Shown here: positions 7,967-16,213 of the stretch, in pieces
Numbering within the stretch: the stretch's first letter is position 1
Layout: each line of letters starts with the position of its first letter
Source: Verrucomicrobiia bacterium
GTDB lineage: Bacteria > Verrucomicrobiota > Verrucomicrobiia > Limisphaerales > UBA8199
Direction of reading: 5' to 3'
Assembly (NCBI GenBank): GCA_035946615.1
Contig: DASYZB010000022.1
Location: 1 to 38,739 of the forward strand
Length of the DNA stretch: 38,739 nt
Made by a program: the position numbers and the translations under genes
Notes under the pieces: model-generated
Seen by the model: the letters and a program-made list of their open reading frames with translations, nothing else
The model's database searches: none
What the model was told of the DNA's origin: nothing

Positions 7967-8108
7967 TGTGATTCGCGGCCCGCGCTGGAGTGTGGATCGT
8001 CAGGGCGTCGAGTGTGTCTGCAGCACTTGGGCCCCCACGCTTCTTGCTCAAACGCTCCACGCTCACACGACACCGAGCCGAGAACCGAGTTTGCTGTTGC
8101 ACGATCCC

Positions 8109-8855
8109 TTACCCTAGCGCGCTGTTCAGCCGCCCGTAATAAAGCCGCCTTACGGCGCCTTGGCGGTTGTGGACGCTGAGTTTGTGGTAGAGCCGCTTGA
8201 GGTGCGTATGGAGCGTGGGATCGCGCAGCCCGATGCGCTCCGCAATTTCTTTTTCCTTCAGTGATTGGAGCAGGTACGGAGCGATGGCGCATTCCAGCGG
8301 GCTTAGGTTAAAGGAGAGCAGGCGGCCTGCCTGGGATTGGACATGCCGCACGAGCGCCTCCTGGGCCAGCTTGCAAAGAAAGCCCCTGCCGTGAGCCGCG
8401 CTCACAACGGCGCGCTCAAAATGCTGCCAAGGCGCGGTTTCGACGATGTAGCCATCCGCGCCCGCCGCGATGAACCGCGCAATCTCCGCAGGAACGCGAC
8501 TTTCGCCCAGAATGATAACCGGGAGCTCGGACGCCGCGAGTTTGACCTCACCGAAACCGCCGCGAGTGGGGCGGACCTGGGAACTTGCAAGCAGTAGCAG
8601 GCTGGCGCGCAGACCGGAGAGGGCCGCCGCGGCTTCGGACAGGCCCGGGTAATCGCGCAAAAGCCACCCGTGAGCGGCTGCTACCCGCTCAACGCGCGTG
8701 CGCGTGCCATCGCACGCCCCGGCAAGAACAACCCGAATACGCGGTCCTTTCGCGCCAGGGGAAGGCAGGACCGAGCCGGCGCCAAGCGATGCAGGGAACC
8801 TCAATGCCGCGGAGTCCGCAGACTTGCCTTTCGGATACTTTTTCCCAAGTTCCAT
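8109..8855 (-). CDS. LuxR/NarL-type regulator with degenerate receiver domain
   Basis: 248 residues. Residues ~40-160 have a receiver-like fold (IRVVLAGACDG, then LLLLASSQV, PVIILGES, AAGADGYIVET), but the phosphoacceptor Asp expected in the LLLLASS strand and the conserved Lys near the end are both missing. The C-terminal ~65 residues are a LuxR helix-turn-helix (LSPLECAIAPYLLQSLKEKE, then IAERIGLRDPTLHTHLKRLY). It should bind DNA without classical phosphorylation, being controlled by ligand, partner or amount. The ATG at 8855 has AGGA about 6 bp upstream. It is divergent from the PocR-AraC regulator with a 324-bp gap. The first ~35 residues are basic and of no clear fold. Confidence 0.82.
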   Translation of the reverse strand: MELGKKYPKGKSADSAALRFPASLGAGSVLPSPGAKGPRIRVVLAGACDGTRTRVERVAAAHGWLLRDYPGLSEAAAALSGLRASLLLLASSQVRPTRGGFGEVKLAASELPVIILGESRVPAEIARFIAAGADGYIVETAPWQHFERAVVSAAHGRGFLCKLAQEALVRHVQSQAGRLLSFNLSPLECAIAPYLLQSLKEKEIAERIGLRDPTLHTHLKRLYHKLSVHNRQGAVRRLYYGRLNSALG

Positions 8856-9179
8856 TCATTTCCTCGCTTTCTTTCCCTTCCGCCGGCCGCCGGAAAAAGA
8901 AACACTCCCGTGCGAGCGGCTCGCCCGTCGCCTGATACGCCCCATTTCTACGAAGATTTCTCAGTTCTATCAAGTCAAGAAATGGAACTCGTACTCGTCA
9001 CAGCCGATGTCGGGCATGGTTATCCACCGCAACACTCTCCCACTGGAGTTCTGCGCCTTTCCACGGCGCACTAAAACAGGCTCTAAGGGAATCCCTTAGC
9101 CCATCTGAGCCTCTCCCCCAAGTCACAATCAGGCACTACCCTAATTGTCTTGACTGCCGGCTTATCGTAATTTGCTCAT
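8856..9179. other. Divergent intergenic region between LuxR-type and PocR-AraC regulators
   Basis: 324 bp without a supported gene. It contains the 17-bp palindrome at 9083-9099, a CTCGTACTCGTC stretch near 8986 of a type also seen around 37611-37630, and a TTGACT (9150-9155) with no good -10 at the usual spacing. Promoters for both regulators must lie here. Confidence 0.5.
9083..9099. promoter_or_regulatory. 17-bp perfect palindrome, candidate operator
   Basis: CTAAGGGAATCCCTTAG has two 7-bp arms around AAT. It sits 81 bp before the start of the PocR-AraC gene and 228 bp before the LuxR-type gene. A site for a dimeric regulator, perhaps one of these two, is plausible. The arms are too short and there is no T-run, so a terminator is unlikely. 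Confidence 0.35.
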
Positions 9180-10217
9180 GTGCAAACAACAAATGTTAGG
9201 CAGGACTCCGAAACCGCATTGGCATTTAGCCCGCCCAACGGGGCTCCCAGTATCCCCGCCCCGCGTTCGGGGCAGGCTGGCGCCGCGCCGGCCGGGCTTC
9301 GGGGGCCCGGATTCAAGGCGCGCCCCAACGGCTCTGGCGACCGCGCCTTGATCGAGGCGCTGGTCAATTCGAAAATCTTTCAGGATTATGAGCGGGCGTT
9401 CACCGAAGCGACGGGCCTTCCAGTGGCATTGCGCCCGGCCGAGACGTGGCAACTGCCGCATCACGGCAAGCGCAACGAGGGTCCGTTTTGCGCGTTGATT
9501 TCCGAGAAAAGCCGCGCCTGCGCATCTTGTTTGTCAGTGCAGGAAAAGCTGTCGGAACTGGCCAGCCACGAGCCGCATACGGTTTCCTGCCCGAATGGGT
9601 TGTCGGATACCGCCGTGCCGGTTCGATTAGGAGACCGCTTAATTGGGTTCCTGCAAACGGGCCAGGTCTTTCGCAAGAAGCCGACGGAGAGCCAATTTGA
9701 CAGGACTGCCCGGCAGATTTCGGATTGGGGCGTGAACATTGAGCCGCAGGCTTTGAGGCAGGCCTATTTTGCCACGCGCGTGGTTCCAACGCGCCAACAT
9801 GAAGCAGTGACGCGGTTGCTGGCGATCTTCGCCCAGCACCTCTCAATGTTGAGCAACCAGGTCATTGTGCAGCAGGAAAATTCCGAACCGCCGGTGATTA
9901 CGCGGGCCAAGGAGTATATCCAGGAACACCAGACCGAGAACCTGCGCTTGAGCCATGTTGCCAAGGCCTGCAACACGAGCACATTTTATTTTTGCAAGAT
10001 GTTCAAAAAGGTAACCGGGATCAACTTCACCGATTACCTCTCGAGGGTGCGCATCGAGAAATCCAAAAACCTGTTGCTCAATCCCAACCTGCGGGTGAGC
10101 GAAATCGCCTTCGAGGTGGGATTCCAATCCCTGACGCATTTCAACCGGGTATTCAAAAAAATCCTGGGCCTCTCACCGACCGAGTACCGAACGCAATTGC
10201 TGGGAAAACGCGCATAA
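9180..10217 (+). CDS. PocR ligand-binding domain / AraC-family transcriptional regulator
   Basis: 345 residues. After a low-complexity Pro/Ala/Gly start of about 50 residues, residues ~55-225 form a PocR-type sensory domain: FTEATGLPVALRP, then CALISEKSRACASC and SCPNGLSDTAVPVRLGDRLI, with the spaced cysteines usual in this family, which senses small diols or hydrocarbon derivatives. Residues ~242-340 carry two AraC helix-turn-helix motifs (LRLSHVAKACNTSTFYFCKMF and VSEIAFEVGFQSLTHFNRVF). The start is a GTG at 9180; no other in-frame Met lies before the domain. An ATG two bases upstream is in another frame. No propanediol genes are nearby, so the regulon is unknown. Confidence 0.88.
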   Translation: MQTTNVRQDSETALAFSPPNGAPSIPAPRSGQAGAAPAGLRGPGFKARPNGSGDRALIEALVNSKIFQDYERAFTEATGLPVALRPAETWQLPHHGKRNEGPFCALISEKSRACASCLSVQEKLSELASHEPHTVSCPNGLSDTAVPVRLGDRLIGFLQTGQVFRKKPTESQFDRTARQISDWGVNIEPQALRQAYFATRVVPTRQHEAVTRLLAIFAQHLSMLSNQVIVQQENSEPPVITRAKEYIQEHQTENLRLSHVAKACNTSTFYFCKMFKKVTGINFTDYLSRVRIEKSKNLLLNPNLRVSEIAFEVGFQSLTHFNRVFKKILGLSPTEYRTQLLGKRA

Positions 10218-10237
10218 AGGGCGCGAATCTTGGGGGA

Positions 10238-10374
10238 ACCGCGAATGGATGCCAATGAATGCGAATTTCTTTAGTCGAAGGTTGTCGGTCGAAACGCCGG
10301 CGGTAGGACAATAACAAAGAACCGGAAGACTGCCGGGCAACTGTCTTTCGCGTCCATCGGCGTTCATTCGTGGT
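10238..10374. repeat. Inverted-repeat element with 28-bp imperfect arms
   Basis: The left arm at 10238-10265 (ACCGCGAATGGATGCCAATG and on) and the reverse complement of 10347-10374 (ACCACGAATGAACGCCGATG and on) agree at 22 of 28 positions; all six differences are transitions. The 81-bp interior shows no coding potential. This has the size and form of a REP- or MITE-like unit and could fold into a long hairpin in the transcript after the PocR-AraC gene. Confidence 0.6.
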
Positions 10375-10418
10375 TGCTAACGCCAAAGGATCAAGGATGA
10401 CTGATAAACTGCGGAACC

Positions 10419-10460
10419 CCTCATCCCTCATCCTTTCATTTCCTCCCTCATCCCTCATTC
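10419..10460. repeat. CCTCATCCCTCAT-type pyrimidine-rich repeat, copy 1
   Basis: Two CCTCATCCCTCAT units separated by CCTTTCATTTCCTC. The reverse complement of 32121-32159 at the hemL 3' end has the same motif order. The repeat ends 10 bp before the histidine kinase start. Confidence 0.55.
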
Positions 10461-10469
10461 TTTGATTGC

Positions 10470-11687
10470 ATGCGTGATCATACCGGGATGAGTCAGGGGA
10501 CCGAAGAACGGCTGCGGGCCATCTTGCAGACGGCAGTCGAAGGCATCATTACCATCGACGACCACGGAATCATCGAATCGATTAACCCCGCCGCCGAAAA
10601 GACGTTCGGATTTCGCGCTGAGGAGGTGATCGGAAACAATGTCAGCATGCTGATGCCCTCGCCGGATCGGGAACGGCATGATGGCTATTTGGACAATTAT
10701 TTGCGGACAGGTCACGCCAAGATCATCGGGATTGGGCGCGAGGTAGTCGGCCGAAGGAAAAATGGAGAATTGTTCCCGATGGACCTTGCGGTGAGCGAGG
10801 TGCGTTTGGCCGATCGCAGGTTATTCACCGGGTTTGTGCGGGACATCACCGAGCGCAAGAAGGCCGAAGCAAAACTCGCGGAGCTGGCTCAAACGCTGGC
10901 GGAAAAAAACAAAGAACTCGAAACGATTGTGTACGTCGCTTCGCATGATCTCCGCTCGCCTCTGGTCAATATCCAGGGCTTCAGCCAGGAGCTGTCGCGG
11001 GCTTGCCAGCGCCTTCAGGCGCGGCTCGAAGTTGGACCTGCCGGCTCCGGGCTCGCAGCCCCAGCCGCACAGCAGAAGCGCGGCTCCCCCCCGGCAACGT
11101 CCGACGCGGAACTGCATGCTCTCTTACAGGAGGACATCCCCGAGGCGCTGGGTTATATCCAGGCTGGTGTAGCCAAGATAGACGCCTTGCTTTCGGGTTT
11201 CCTGCGTTACTCGAGGCTCGGGCGCGCGGCCCTGAACATCGAGCGGCTCGATATGAACGCGATGATGGCTGCCATCCTCCACTCGATGGAATTTCAAATA
11301 AAGAAAGCCGGGGCGAAGTTGCAAATCCATAACCTGCCCAATTGCCTGGGCGACGCCACTCAGGTTAACCAGGTCTTTTCCAACCTGCTGGATAATGCGC
11401 TGAAGTACCTCGAGCCGAAGCGGCCCGGGGTCATTTCGGTCTCTGGCCGGACTGAAGACGGCCGCTCAATTTATGAAGTGCGCGATAACGGCATGGGGAT
11501 CGCCCGCCAGCACCAGGCCAGGGTCTTCGAAATCTTTCATCGCCTCAACCCCGATGCCGGTGAAGGCGAGGGCCTGGGACTCACCATCGCCCAACGCATC
11601 CTCGAACGGCACAATGGCCGCATCTGGATTCAATCCGAACCGGGCTGCGGAAGCGCCTTTTTTGTTTCTTTGCCTGTGGCGGATTGA
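10470..11687 (+). CDS. PAS-domain sensor histidine kinase, FixL-like
   Basis: 405 residues, no transmembrane helix, so cytoplasmic. Residues ~10-130 are one PAS domain; 131-155 a short coiled linker; the dimerisation/phosphoacceptor motif VASHDLRSPL has His159; the ATPase domain shows the N box NLLDNALKY (305-313), DNGMGI (339-344) and GEGLGLTIAQRI. The PAS domain closely follows FixL: HDGYLDNYL then IIGIGREVVGRRKNGELFPM and FTGFVRDITERK. His70 and Arg90 stand 20 residues apart, as the proximal haem ligand His200 and distal Arg220 of Bradyrhizobium FixL, so oxygen sensing is possible. An unusual Pro/Ala/Gln-rich insert (about 185-212) splits the HisKA region. No cognate regulator is adjacent; the CheY-like gene at 16214 is the nearest. 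It ends 2 bp from the convergent dsbD. Confidence 0.9.
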   Translation: MRDHTGMSQGTEERLRAILQTAVEGIITIDDHGIIESINPAAEKTFGFRAEEVIGNNVSMLMPSPDRERHDGYLDNYLRTGHAKIIGIGREVVGRRKNGELFPMDLAVSEVRLADRRLFTGFVRDITERKKAEAKLAELAQTLAEKNKELETIVYVASHDLRSPLVNIQGFSQELSRACQRLQARLEVGPAGSGLAAPAAQQKRGSPPATSDAELHALLQEDIPEALGYIQAGVAKIDALLSGFLRYSRLGRAALNIERLDMNAMMAAILHSMEFQIKKAGAKLQIHNLPNCLGDATQVNQVFSNLLDNALKYLEPKRPGVISVSGRTEDGRSIYEVRDNGMGIARQHQARVFEIFHRLNPDAGEGEGLGLTIAQRILERHNGRIWIQSEPGCGSAFFVSLPVAD

Positions 11688-11689
11688 AG

Positions 11690-13819
11690 CTATTGCCCCG
11701 CGCGATCCAGCGCCGCCACCACCATTCCGGGCGTAAGGGCTTCGGGCAAAACGCTCGGCGGGGCGTTTGGGTCCTTCGGATAAACCAGGACCAGGGGCAC
11801 TCCGGCGCGGCCATAGCGCTTGAGTTCGTCAGTAATGTCATCGGGCACGCCCGTATAATCACCCAATAAAGCAACAGCATTAAGCTGGCGAATCTTTTGA
11901 CGAACGGCGGCGCTTTCGAGGGCGGGTTTGATGATTGTATTGCAGGTCAGGCACCATTGCGCGGTAAAATCCACCAGCACAGGCCGACCTTCAGCTCGGG
12001 CGCGGGCCAGGGCCGCCGGGCTCCAGGTCTGCCAGGCAACGCCCCGGGCATTTGCCTCGATGCCAGGCTGGGCCCGGGCCAGGTCGATTGGCGCGAGCAG
12101 CCCGAGGTGGTTTTCCAACGCAAAAAAGTAAGCCGTAACAAGAAGCACCAGGACAGCGGCAATGGCAATAACTGGCCGTGCCCGATGGCGCTGGACGAAT
12201 TCTCCGTAAACCCACGCGGCAAGGGCGACCATGACGAGGAATATCGCCAACCACCACGAGCGCTCGCCATAATGCACCGAGGCCAGGCTGTAAAGCCAAA
12301 CTGCTGCAGCGAGCATCGGAAAGCCCATGGCGATTTTAAATCGCTCCATCCAAGGCCCTGGTTTAGGGAGCCCTCTTAGCCAGGCAGGCTGGCAGCTCAA
12401 TAGAACGTAGGGGAAGGCCAAACCAAGCCCAATCGTCAGAAACACCAGCACAGTTAGCGCCGCCTCTTGACCCCGGGCAAAAGCGAACCCTACGGCGGCG
12501 CCTAAAAAGGGCGCGGTGCAAGAGGTCGCCAGGACGGTGGCCAGCAACCCGTTGAAGAAGGCCCCTGCGGGTCCGTGTTTCCCGGATAATCTCGACGCCG
12601 CATCCAAGGTCCCTCCGCCCAAGTGTACCTCGAAAACGCCAAACAGATTCAACGCGATCAGGGTCACCAGAGTCGTCATGAAGACTAGAAAATAGGGATT
12701 TGCAAACTGGATGCCCCAGCCGGCCTTGTGTCCCGCTGCTTGAAGGGCGATAACCAACACGGACAGGATGAGAAATGAAACCAGCACGCCCAGGGCGTAA
12801 ATGAATCCTAATTTGCGCGCATAGCCGGGATTGGCTTTGGCCTGGCCCACGAATCCCAGAATCTTCAGCGCGATTACCGGCAGCACGCACGGCATCACAT
12901 TGAGGATAAGCCCGCCTATAAAGGCATAAATGAGCTTCTCCCAAAGGGGCGGCAGAGGAACGGCGGAAAATTCGGGAGTGCCGCTGGAACCCGCCGCCAA
13001 GGCGTTGGGCGGCCCAAGACGGGCTTGAACGTCGTAAGCCAATTTGCTTTTGGCGGTAGTTTGGACCAGCACACCTGTAATGACATCGGGCCATGGACCG
13101 CTCGATTTCTTGACTACTTTGCTAAGACTGATCTCGCCGGGAGGCGCCGGGACGCGCTGGGTCGCAGGTTGCACCCCGAACGAGTCGCTGCTGTCTGGGA
13201 AAAAGTCCGCGTCACTGGCTGGCTCCGTGGAGTTCCACTCGATGAGGAGGGTGCGCTCATCGCCTTTTGCGGGAGCTTCCCACCATGCGCGGAGGCCAAG
13301 GATGTCTCCCGATTTTGGCATTTGGTTTTGCCATTGTTCTAACAAGGCGGCAGCCGCCGAGGGGGTCGTTTGTTCCCCAATGTTAAGAACACCTTGGACT
13401 TCCTCTTTCCCAGGGATGCATAGGCTTTTGCATTCGAGCCATGACACCGTGGCTCGAATGGTGATTGGGCCGGCAGGCAAATTGGAGGACAATGTGAGCA
13501 GCGCCAGCAGGACGGCCTGGTTCTTATAAATGTAAGTCGTTAGGACTGAATCCACCAGCTTCTGGGGCGCCGGCCACTGAACAGGTCCGGCGGCAACCCC
13601 AGGGGGCAACTCCCATTCGACCTTGGTGGCGATGCCGGAATCTCCGGGATTCTTCCAATAAATGTGCCAGTCTGGGTCCATTTGGAGAACGATCCCAGCC
13701 AGCACAGTATCCCCGGGGCGGGCGTTCTGAGCCGCAAGGACCAGGCGCGCCTGAGTATGGGCCGCTTGTGCCGCCGGCACTGCCGCGTTTAAGCAGATTA
13801 TAAATAAAACCTTCAGCAT
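11690..13819 (-). CDS. dsbD: Thiol:disulfide interchange protein DsbD-like
   Basis: I place the start at ATG 13819, giving 709 residues with a signal peptide (MLKVLFIICLNAAVPAAQA); a longer frame to 14005 would begin in a palindromic element and lacks a signal. Residues ~20-270 are the periplasmic N-terminal DsbD domain, with DWHIYWKNPGDSG and the pair in LECKSLCIPG. The middle is the CcdA-like membrane domain of about eight helices with MPCVLP and TSCTAPFLGA, each with one redox Cys. The C-terminal thioredoxin-like domain has WCLTC at 622-626. The protein should carry electrons from cytoplasmic thioredoxin to periplasmic thiol proteins. It could supply the MauE-associated Cys-rich proteins, though it is not linked to them. 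Convergent with the kinase gene. Confidence 0.9.
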   Translation of the reverse strand: MLKVLFIICLNAAVPAAQAAHTQARLVLAAQNARPGDTVLAGIVLQMDPDWHIYWKNPGDSGIATKVEWELPPGVAAGPVQWPAPQKLVDSVLTTYIYKNQAVLLALLTLSSNLPAGPITIRATVSWLECKSLCIPGKEEVQGVLNIGEQTTPSAAAALLEQWQNQMPKSGDILGLRAWWEAPAKGDERTLLIEWNSTEPASDADFFPDSSDSFGVQPATQRVPAPPGEISLSKVVKKSSGPWPDVITGVLVQTTAKSKLAYDVQARLGPPNALAAGSSGTPEFSAVPLPPLWEKLIYAFIGGLILNVMPCVLPVIALKILGFVGQAKANPGYARKLGFIYALGVLVSFLILSVLVIALQAAGHKAGWGIQFANPYFLVFMTTLVTLIALNLFGVFEVHLGGGTLDAASRLSGKHGPAGAFFNGLLATVLATSCTAPFLGAAVGFAFARGQEAALTVLVFLTIGLGLAFPYVLLSCQPAWLRGLPKPGPWMERFKIAMGFPMLAAAVWLYSLASVHYGERSWWLAIFLVMVALAAWVYGEFVQRHRARPVIAIAAVLVLLVTAYFFALENHLGLLAPIDLARAQPGIEANARGVAWQTWSPAALARARAEGRPVLVDFTAQWCLTCNTIIKPALESAAVRQKIRQLNAVALLGDYTGVPDDITDELKRYGRAGVPLVLVYPKDPNAPPSVLPEALTPGMVVAALDRAGQ

Positions 13820-13888
13820 GAACCGCACGTGAATAAGATGCCTCAATTCAGCGAAATGGAAATCGTTTTCGGTTTCTGGTAATGCCTC

Positions 13889-13970
13889 AGTGACTGCGGG
13901 GCTGCCGGCTGAAGCCGGCGTTCCGGACGCGCGGAACGCCGCCTTTAGGCGGCAGCGCCCCGCCGTCACT
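13889..13970. repeat. 82-bp cruciform-forming palindromic element
   Basis: Outer arms begin AGTGAC and end GTCACT. Each half carries its own small hairpin: GCCGGCTGAAGCCGGC on the left and GCCGCCTTTAGGCGGC on the right, and the two halves are also complementary overall (GGCGTTCCG against CGGAACGCC around the centre near 13928). It lies between the divergent dsbD and cardiolipin synthase genes and extends into the over-long dsbD frame, which argues against that longer start. It resembles a REP/BIME-like dispersed element. Confidence 0.7.
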
Positions 13971-14033
13971 AACCGATTACGGTTTCTGACCTGACCTATT
14001 GCCAAGTGCTTGTGGGCATTTTACTCTTTATTG

Positions 14034-15170
14034 ATGCCAACCCAGGCAACTGATGCGACCTGCAATTGGCTTTGCACGGGCGAGGAGTTCTTTGGCGCAA
14101 TGCTCGAGGCCATCGACAGAGCGCGCGAATCGGTTTGCCTTGAAACTTACATCTACGCATCGGGCGCCCTTGGGGAAAGGTTCCTTGATAAGTTGGTCGG
14201 CGCCCGGCAGCGAGGCGCGCGTGTCCAAGTGCTGATTGATGGCCTTGGGTCCTACGGATTGTCCGAGAGTTTTTGGAAGCCGCTGCGCGATGCAGGCGGC
14301 GAGGTGCGCCAATTCAACCCGATTTCGTTGCATCGTTGGGGCATTCGCGACCACCGCAAGCTCCTGGTCTGCGACCAAGGCATCGCCTTTGTCGGCGGGT
14401 TCAATATCGCGCCTGAATATGAAGGGGATGGCGTGAATTGCGGCTGGTGCGATATCGGGCTGCGGATTGAGGGCGCGCTCGTCAGCCGGCTCGCTGCGGC
14501 GTTCGATGAGATGTTCGCCCGCGCTGAGTTTCAGCATAAGCGGTTCATGCGCCTGCGCCCCATCACGGCCTCAAAAAGCATTCTCACCCCACAGGAACAG
14601 GTCTTGTTGAGCGGACCGGGCCGGAGGCGCAATCCCATCCGGCGCGCCTTGGGGGCCGACCTGGGGCGGGCGCGCTCCGTGCAAATCATGGTTGCCTATT
14701 TCCTCCCCTCCTGGCGCATCCGCAGACAACTGATGCGCGTTATCCGCCAGGGAGGCCGTGTCCAACTCATATTGGCAGGCAAATCGGATATAACGATCTC
14801 GAGGCTGGCAGCGCAGAACCTGTACCGTCGTTTGCTCAGAGGCGGAGTCGAAATCCATGAGTATCAGCCTCAGGTCCTTCATGCGAAGCTTATCATCATT
14901 GACGGTATCGTGTACATCGGCTCGGCTAACCTGGACCACCGAAGCCTGAGCATCAATTACGAGCTCATGGTGCGTTTTGAAACCAAAGACTTCGCGCAAA
15001 AGGCGCGCGAAGTCTTTAACGCGAATCTGAAGGAATCTCGCGGAGTAACTCTGAATGATTGGAAAGAATTGTCATTCTGGCGTCGATTTAAGCAATCGTG
15101 GGCTTACTTCCTCCTGGTCCGAATCGATCCCTGGATTGCCCGATGGCAATGGCGGGCCTTGCAGGATTGA
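14034..15170 (+). CDS. cls: Cardiolipin synthase / phospholipase D family protein
   Basis: About 378 residues from ATG 14034 (a TTG at 14010 would add eight). Two phospholipase D HKD motifs are present: HRKLLVCDQGIAFVGGFN and HAKLIIIDGIVYIGSANLDH, each with the Gly/Ser-Asn ending of cardiolipin synthases. The reaction joins phosphatidyl groups of two phospholipids, or transfers one to glycerol. The usual pair of N-terminal transmembrane helices of E. coli ClsA is absent, so this is the shorter ClsB-like form, peripherally bound. The sequence is Arg-rich near the C-terminus. It is convergent with the SirB1-like gene (14-bp gap) and divergent from dsbD across the cruciform element. Confidence 0.88.
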   Translation: MPTQATDATCNWLCTGEEFFGAMLEAIDRARESVCLETYIYASGALGERFLDKLVGARQRGARVQVLIDGLGSYGLSESFWKPLRDAGGEVRQFNPISLHRWGIRDHRKLLVCDQGIAFVGGFNIAPEYEGDGVNCGWCDIGLRIEGALVSRLAAAFDEMFARAEFQHKRFMRLRPITASKSILTPQEQVLLSGPGRRRNPIRRALGADLGRARSVQIMVAYFLPSWRIRRQLMRVIRQGGRVQLILAGKSDITISRLAAQNLYRRLLRGGVEIHEYQPQVLHAKLIIIDGIVYIGSANLDHRSLSINYELMVRFETKDFAQKAREVFNANLKESRGVTLNDWKELSFWRRFKQSWAYFLLVRIDPWIARWQWRALQD

Positions 15171-15184
15171 GAACGTGCTCTCCG

Positions 15185-16060
15185 TCACCTGGCCAGGGCC
15201 ACAAGGTAACGTTGGAACCGCGTGGCGGTTTCAGCCTGGGCGAGGTGGAGATAAATCTGGTGCAGATTGCCGCAAATCCGCAAGAGCATGCGGCGCGAGG
15301 TCACCGGCGCCAGGTAATCATCCCGGACGCTGTAATTGCCCTGAAGCAAATATTGCACGCAATCAGCCTTGGTCATCAGTTTTCCGCCATCAAACGGATC
15401 GATATAAATCTCTCCAGCGGTGGACTGATAGCGGCAGATGAAATGGCCCGGAAGGCCAATGCCGACGATGGGCAACTGCAAGCGCCGGGCCAGCAGCAGA
15501 TACACCAGGCATAGATTAATCGGATTGCCGGCCCGCCGGTCCAGGACCCGGTTTAAATAGCTGTTGTCCGGGTCGTAATAATTCTCTTCGTCTCCCGCAA
15601 AGCTCAGTTCGTTAAAGAGATATTGATTGAGGCAACCAAGGACCTCCGTCGGCTCTGTGTTGCCGTCGAGGCGCTGCCGCAAATCTCGGACGTAGCTGTC
15701 CAGCAGCGCCTGGTACCCCTCGACGTTGATATCAGGATATTGCGTTTGGGCCAATAGCCACCCCCCTTGTTCAATATCCAGCTCCTCGCCATGTTTGAGG
15801 CAGAATGCCAGAAACCGGTTATCGGCGCCCTGGCGGTCAAAGCGCAGCACGATTTCCTGGGCGCGCCTTCGCAACGCGGGGTCCCGGCTTAATGTGTGCG
15901 GCCTTAGCCATTCGGCCACGGGCGGACCGAATGAAAGAATTTTTTGGCGGATGTTCTTAAAAATGAGAGGGTCGTCGTCTGCAAGCAGCGTTAGCAAAGC
16001 CCCCTTTTGACTCTCGGAGAGCGCTTCGGTTCCTGCGGCTATGGCGTCAGCCTGTTTCAT
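15185..16060 (-). CDS. SirB1 family transglutaminase-like protein
   Basis: The chosen ATG at 16060 has GAGAAGGA 6 bp upstream; the open frame continues to 16168 without a better start. The product has 291 residues. The N-terminal ~100 residues are helical repeats (LLTLLADDDPLIFKNIRQKI, then DPALRRRAQEIVLRF). The centre is the SirB1 transglutaminase-like core: NELSFAGDEENYYDPDNSYL, NRVLDRRAGNPINLCLVYLL, LPIVGIGLPGHFICRY, IYIDPFDGGKLMT. The Cys, His and Asp positions expected in that core fall in INLC, GHF and IDPF. Family members are thought to be inactive or of unknown enzymatic role, often near peptide chain release or kdsA genes. Function here is unknown. Confidence 0.85.
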   Translation of the reverse strand: MKQADAIAAGTEALSESQKGALLTLLADDDPLIFKNIRQKILSFGPPVAEWLRPHTLSRDPALRRRAQEIVLRFDRQGADNRFLAFCLKHGEELDIEQGGWLLAQTQYPDINVEGYQALLDSYVRDLRQRLDGNTEPTEVLGCLNQYLFNELSFAGDEENYYDPDNSYLNRVLDRRAGNPINLCLVYLLLARRLQLPIVGIGLPGHFICRYQSTAGEIYIDPFDGGKLMTKADCVQYLLQGNYSVRDDYLAPVTSRRMLLRICGNLHQIYLHLAQAETATRFQRYLVALAR

Positions 16061-16213
16061 CCAGTCCTTCTCCCGTACCAATAGACCAGAACCCACCCAG
16101 GATTCAATGAAGAAATGCAGCAACCTCGCGCATCGCAGGCATCGTGTGCGCGAGGGGATTCCGGACAAGGAACTTTACAGCCGACGAGGAGGAGGGAGCC
16201 GTCCAGATTGTAA

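Noticed and set aside
10411-10465. Possible CRISPR-like repeats (CCTCATCCCTCAT)
   Set aside because: Only two imperfect units without regular spacers and no cas genes.
13820-14005. N-terminal extension of the dsbD frame
   Set aside because: It would translate the palindromic element and hide the signal peptide that starts at ATG 13819.
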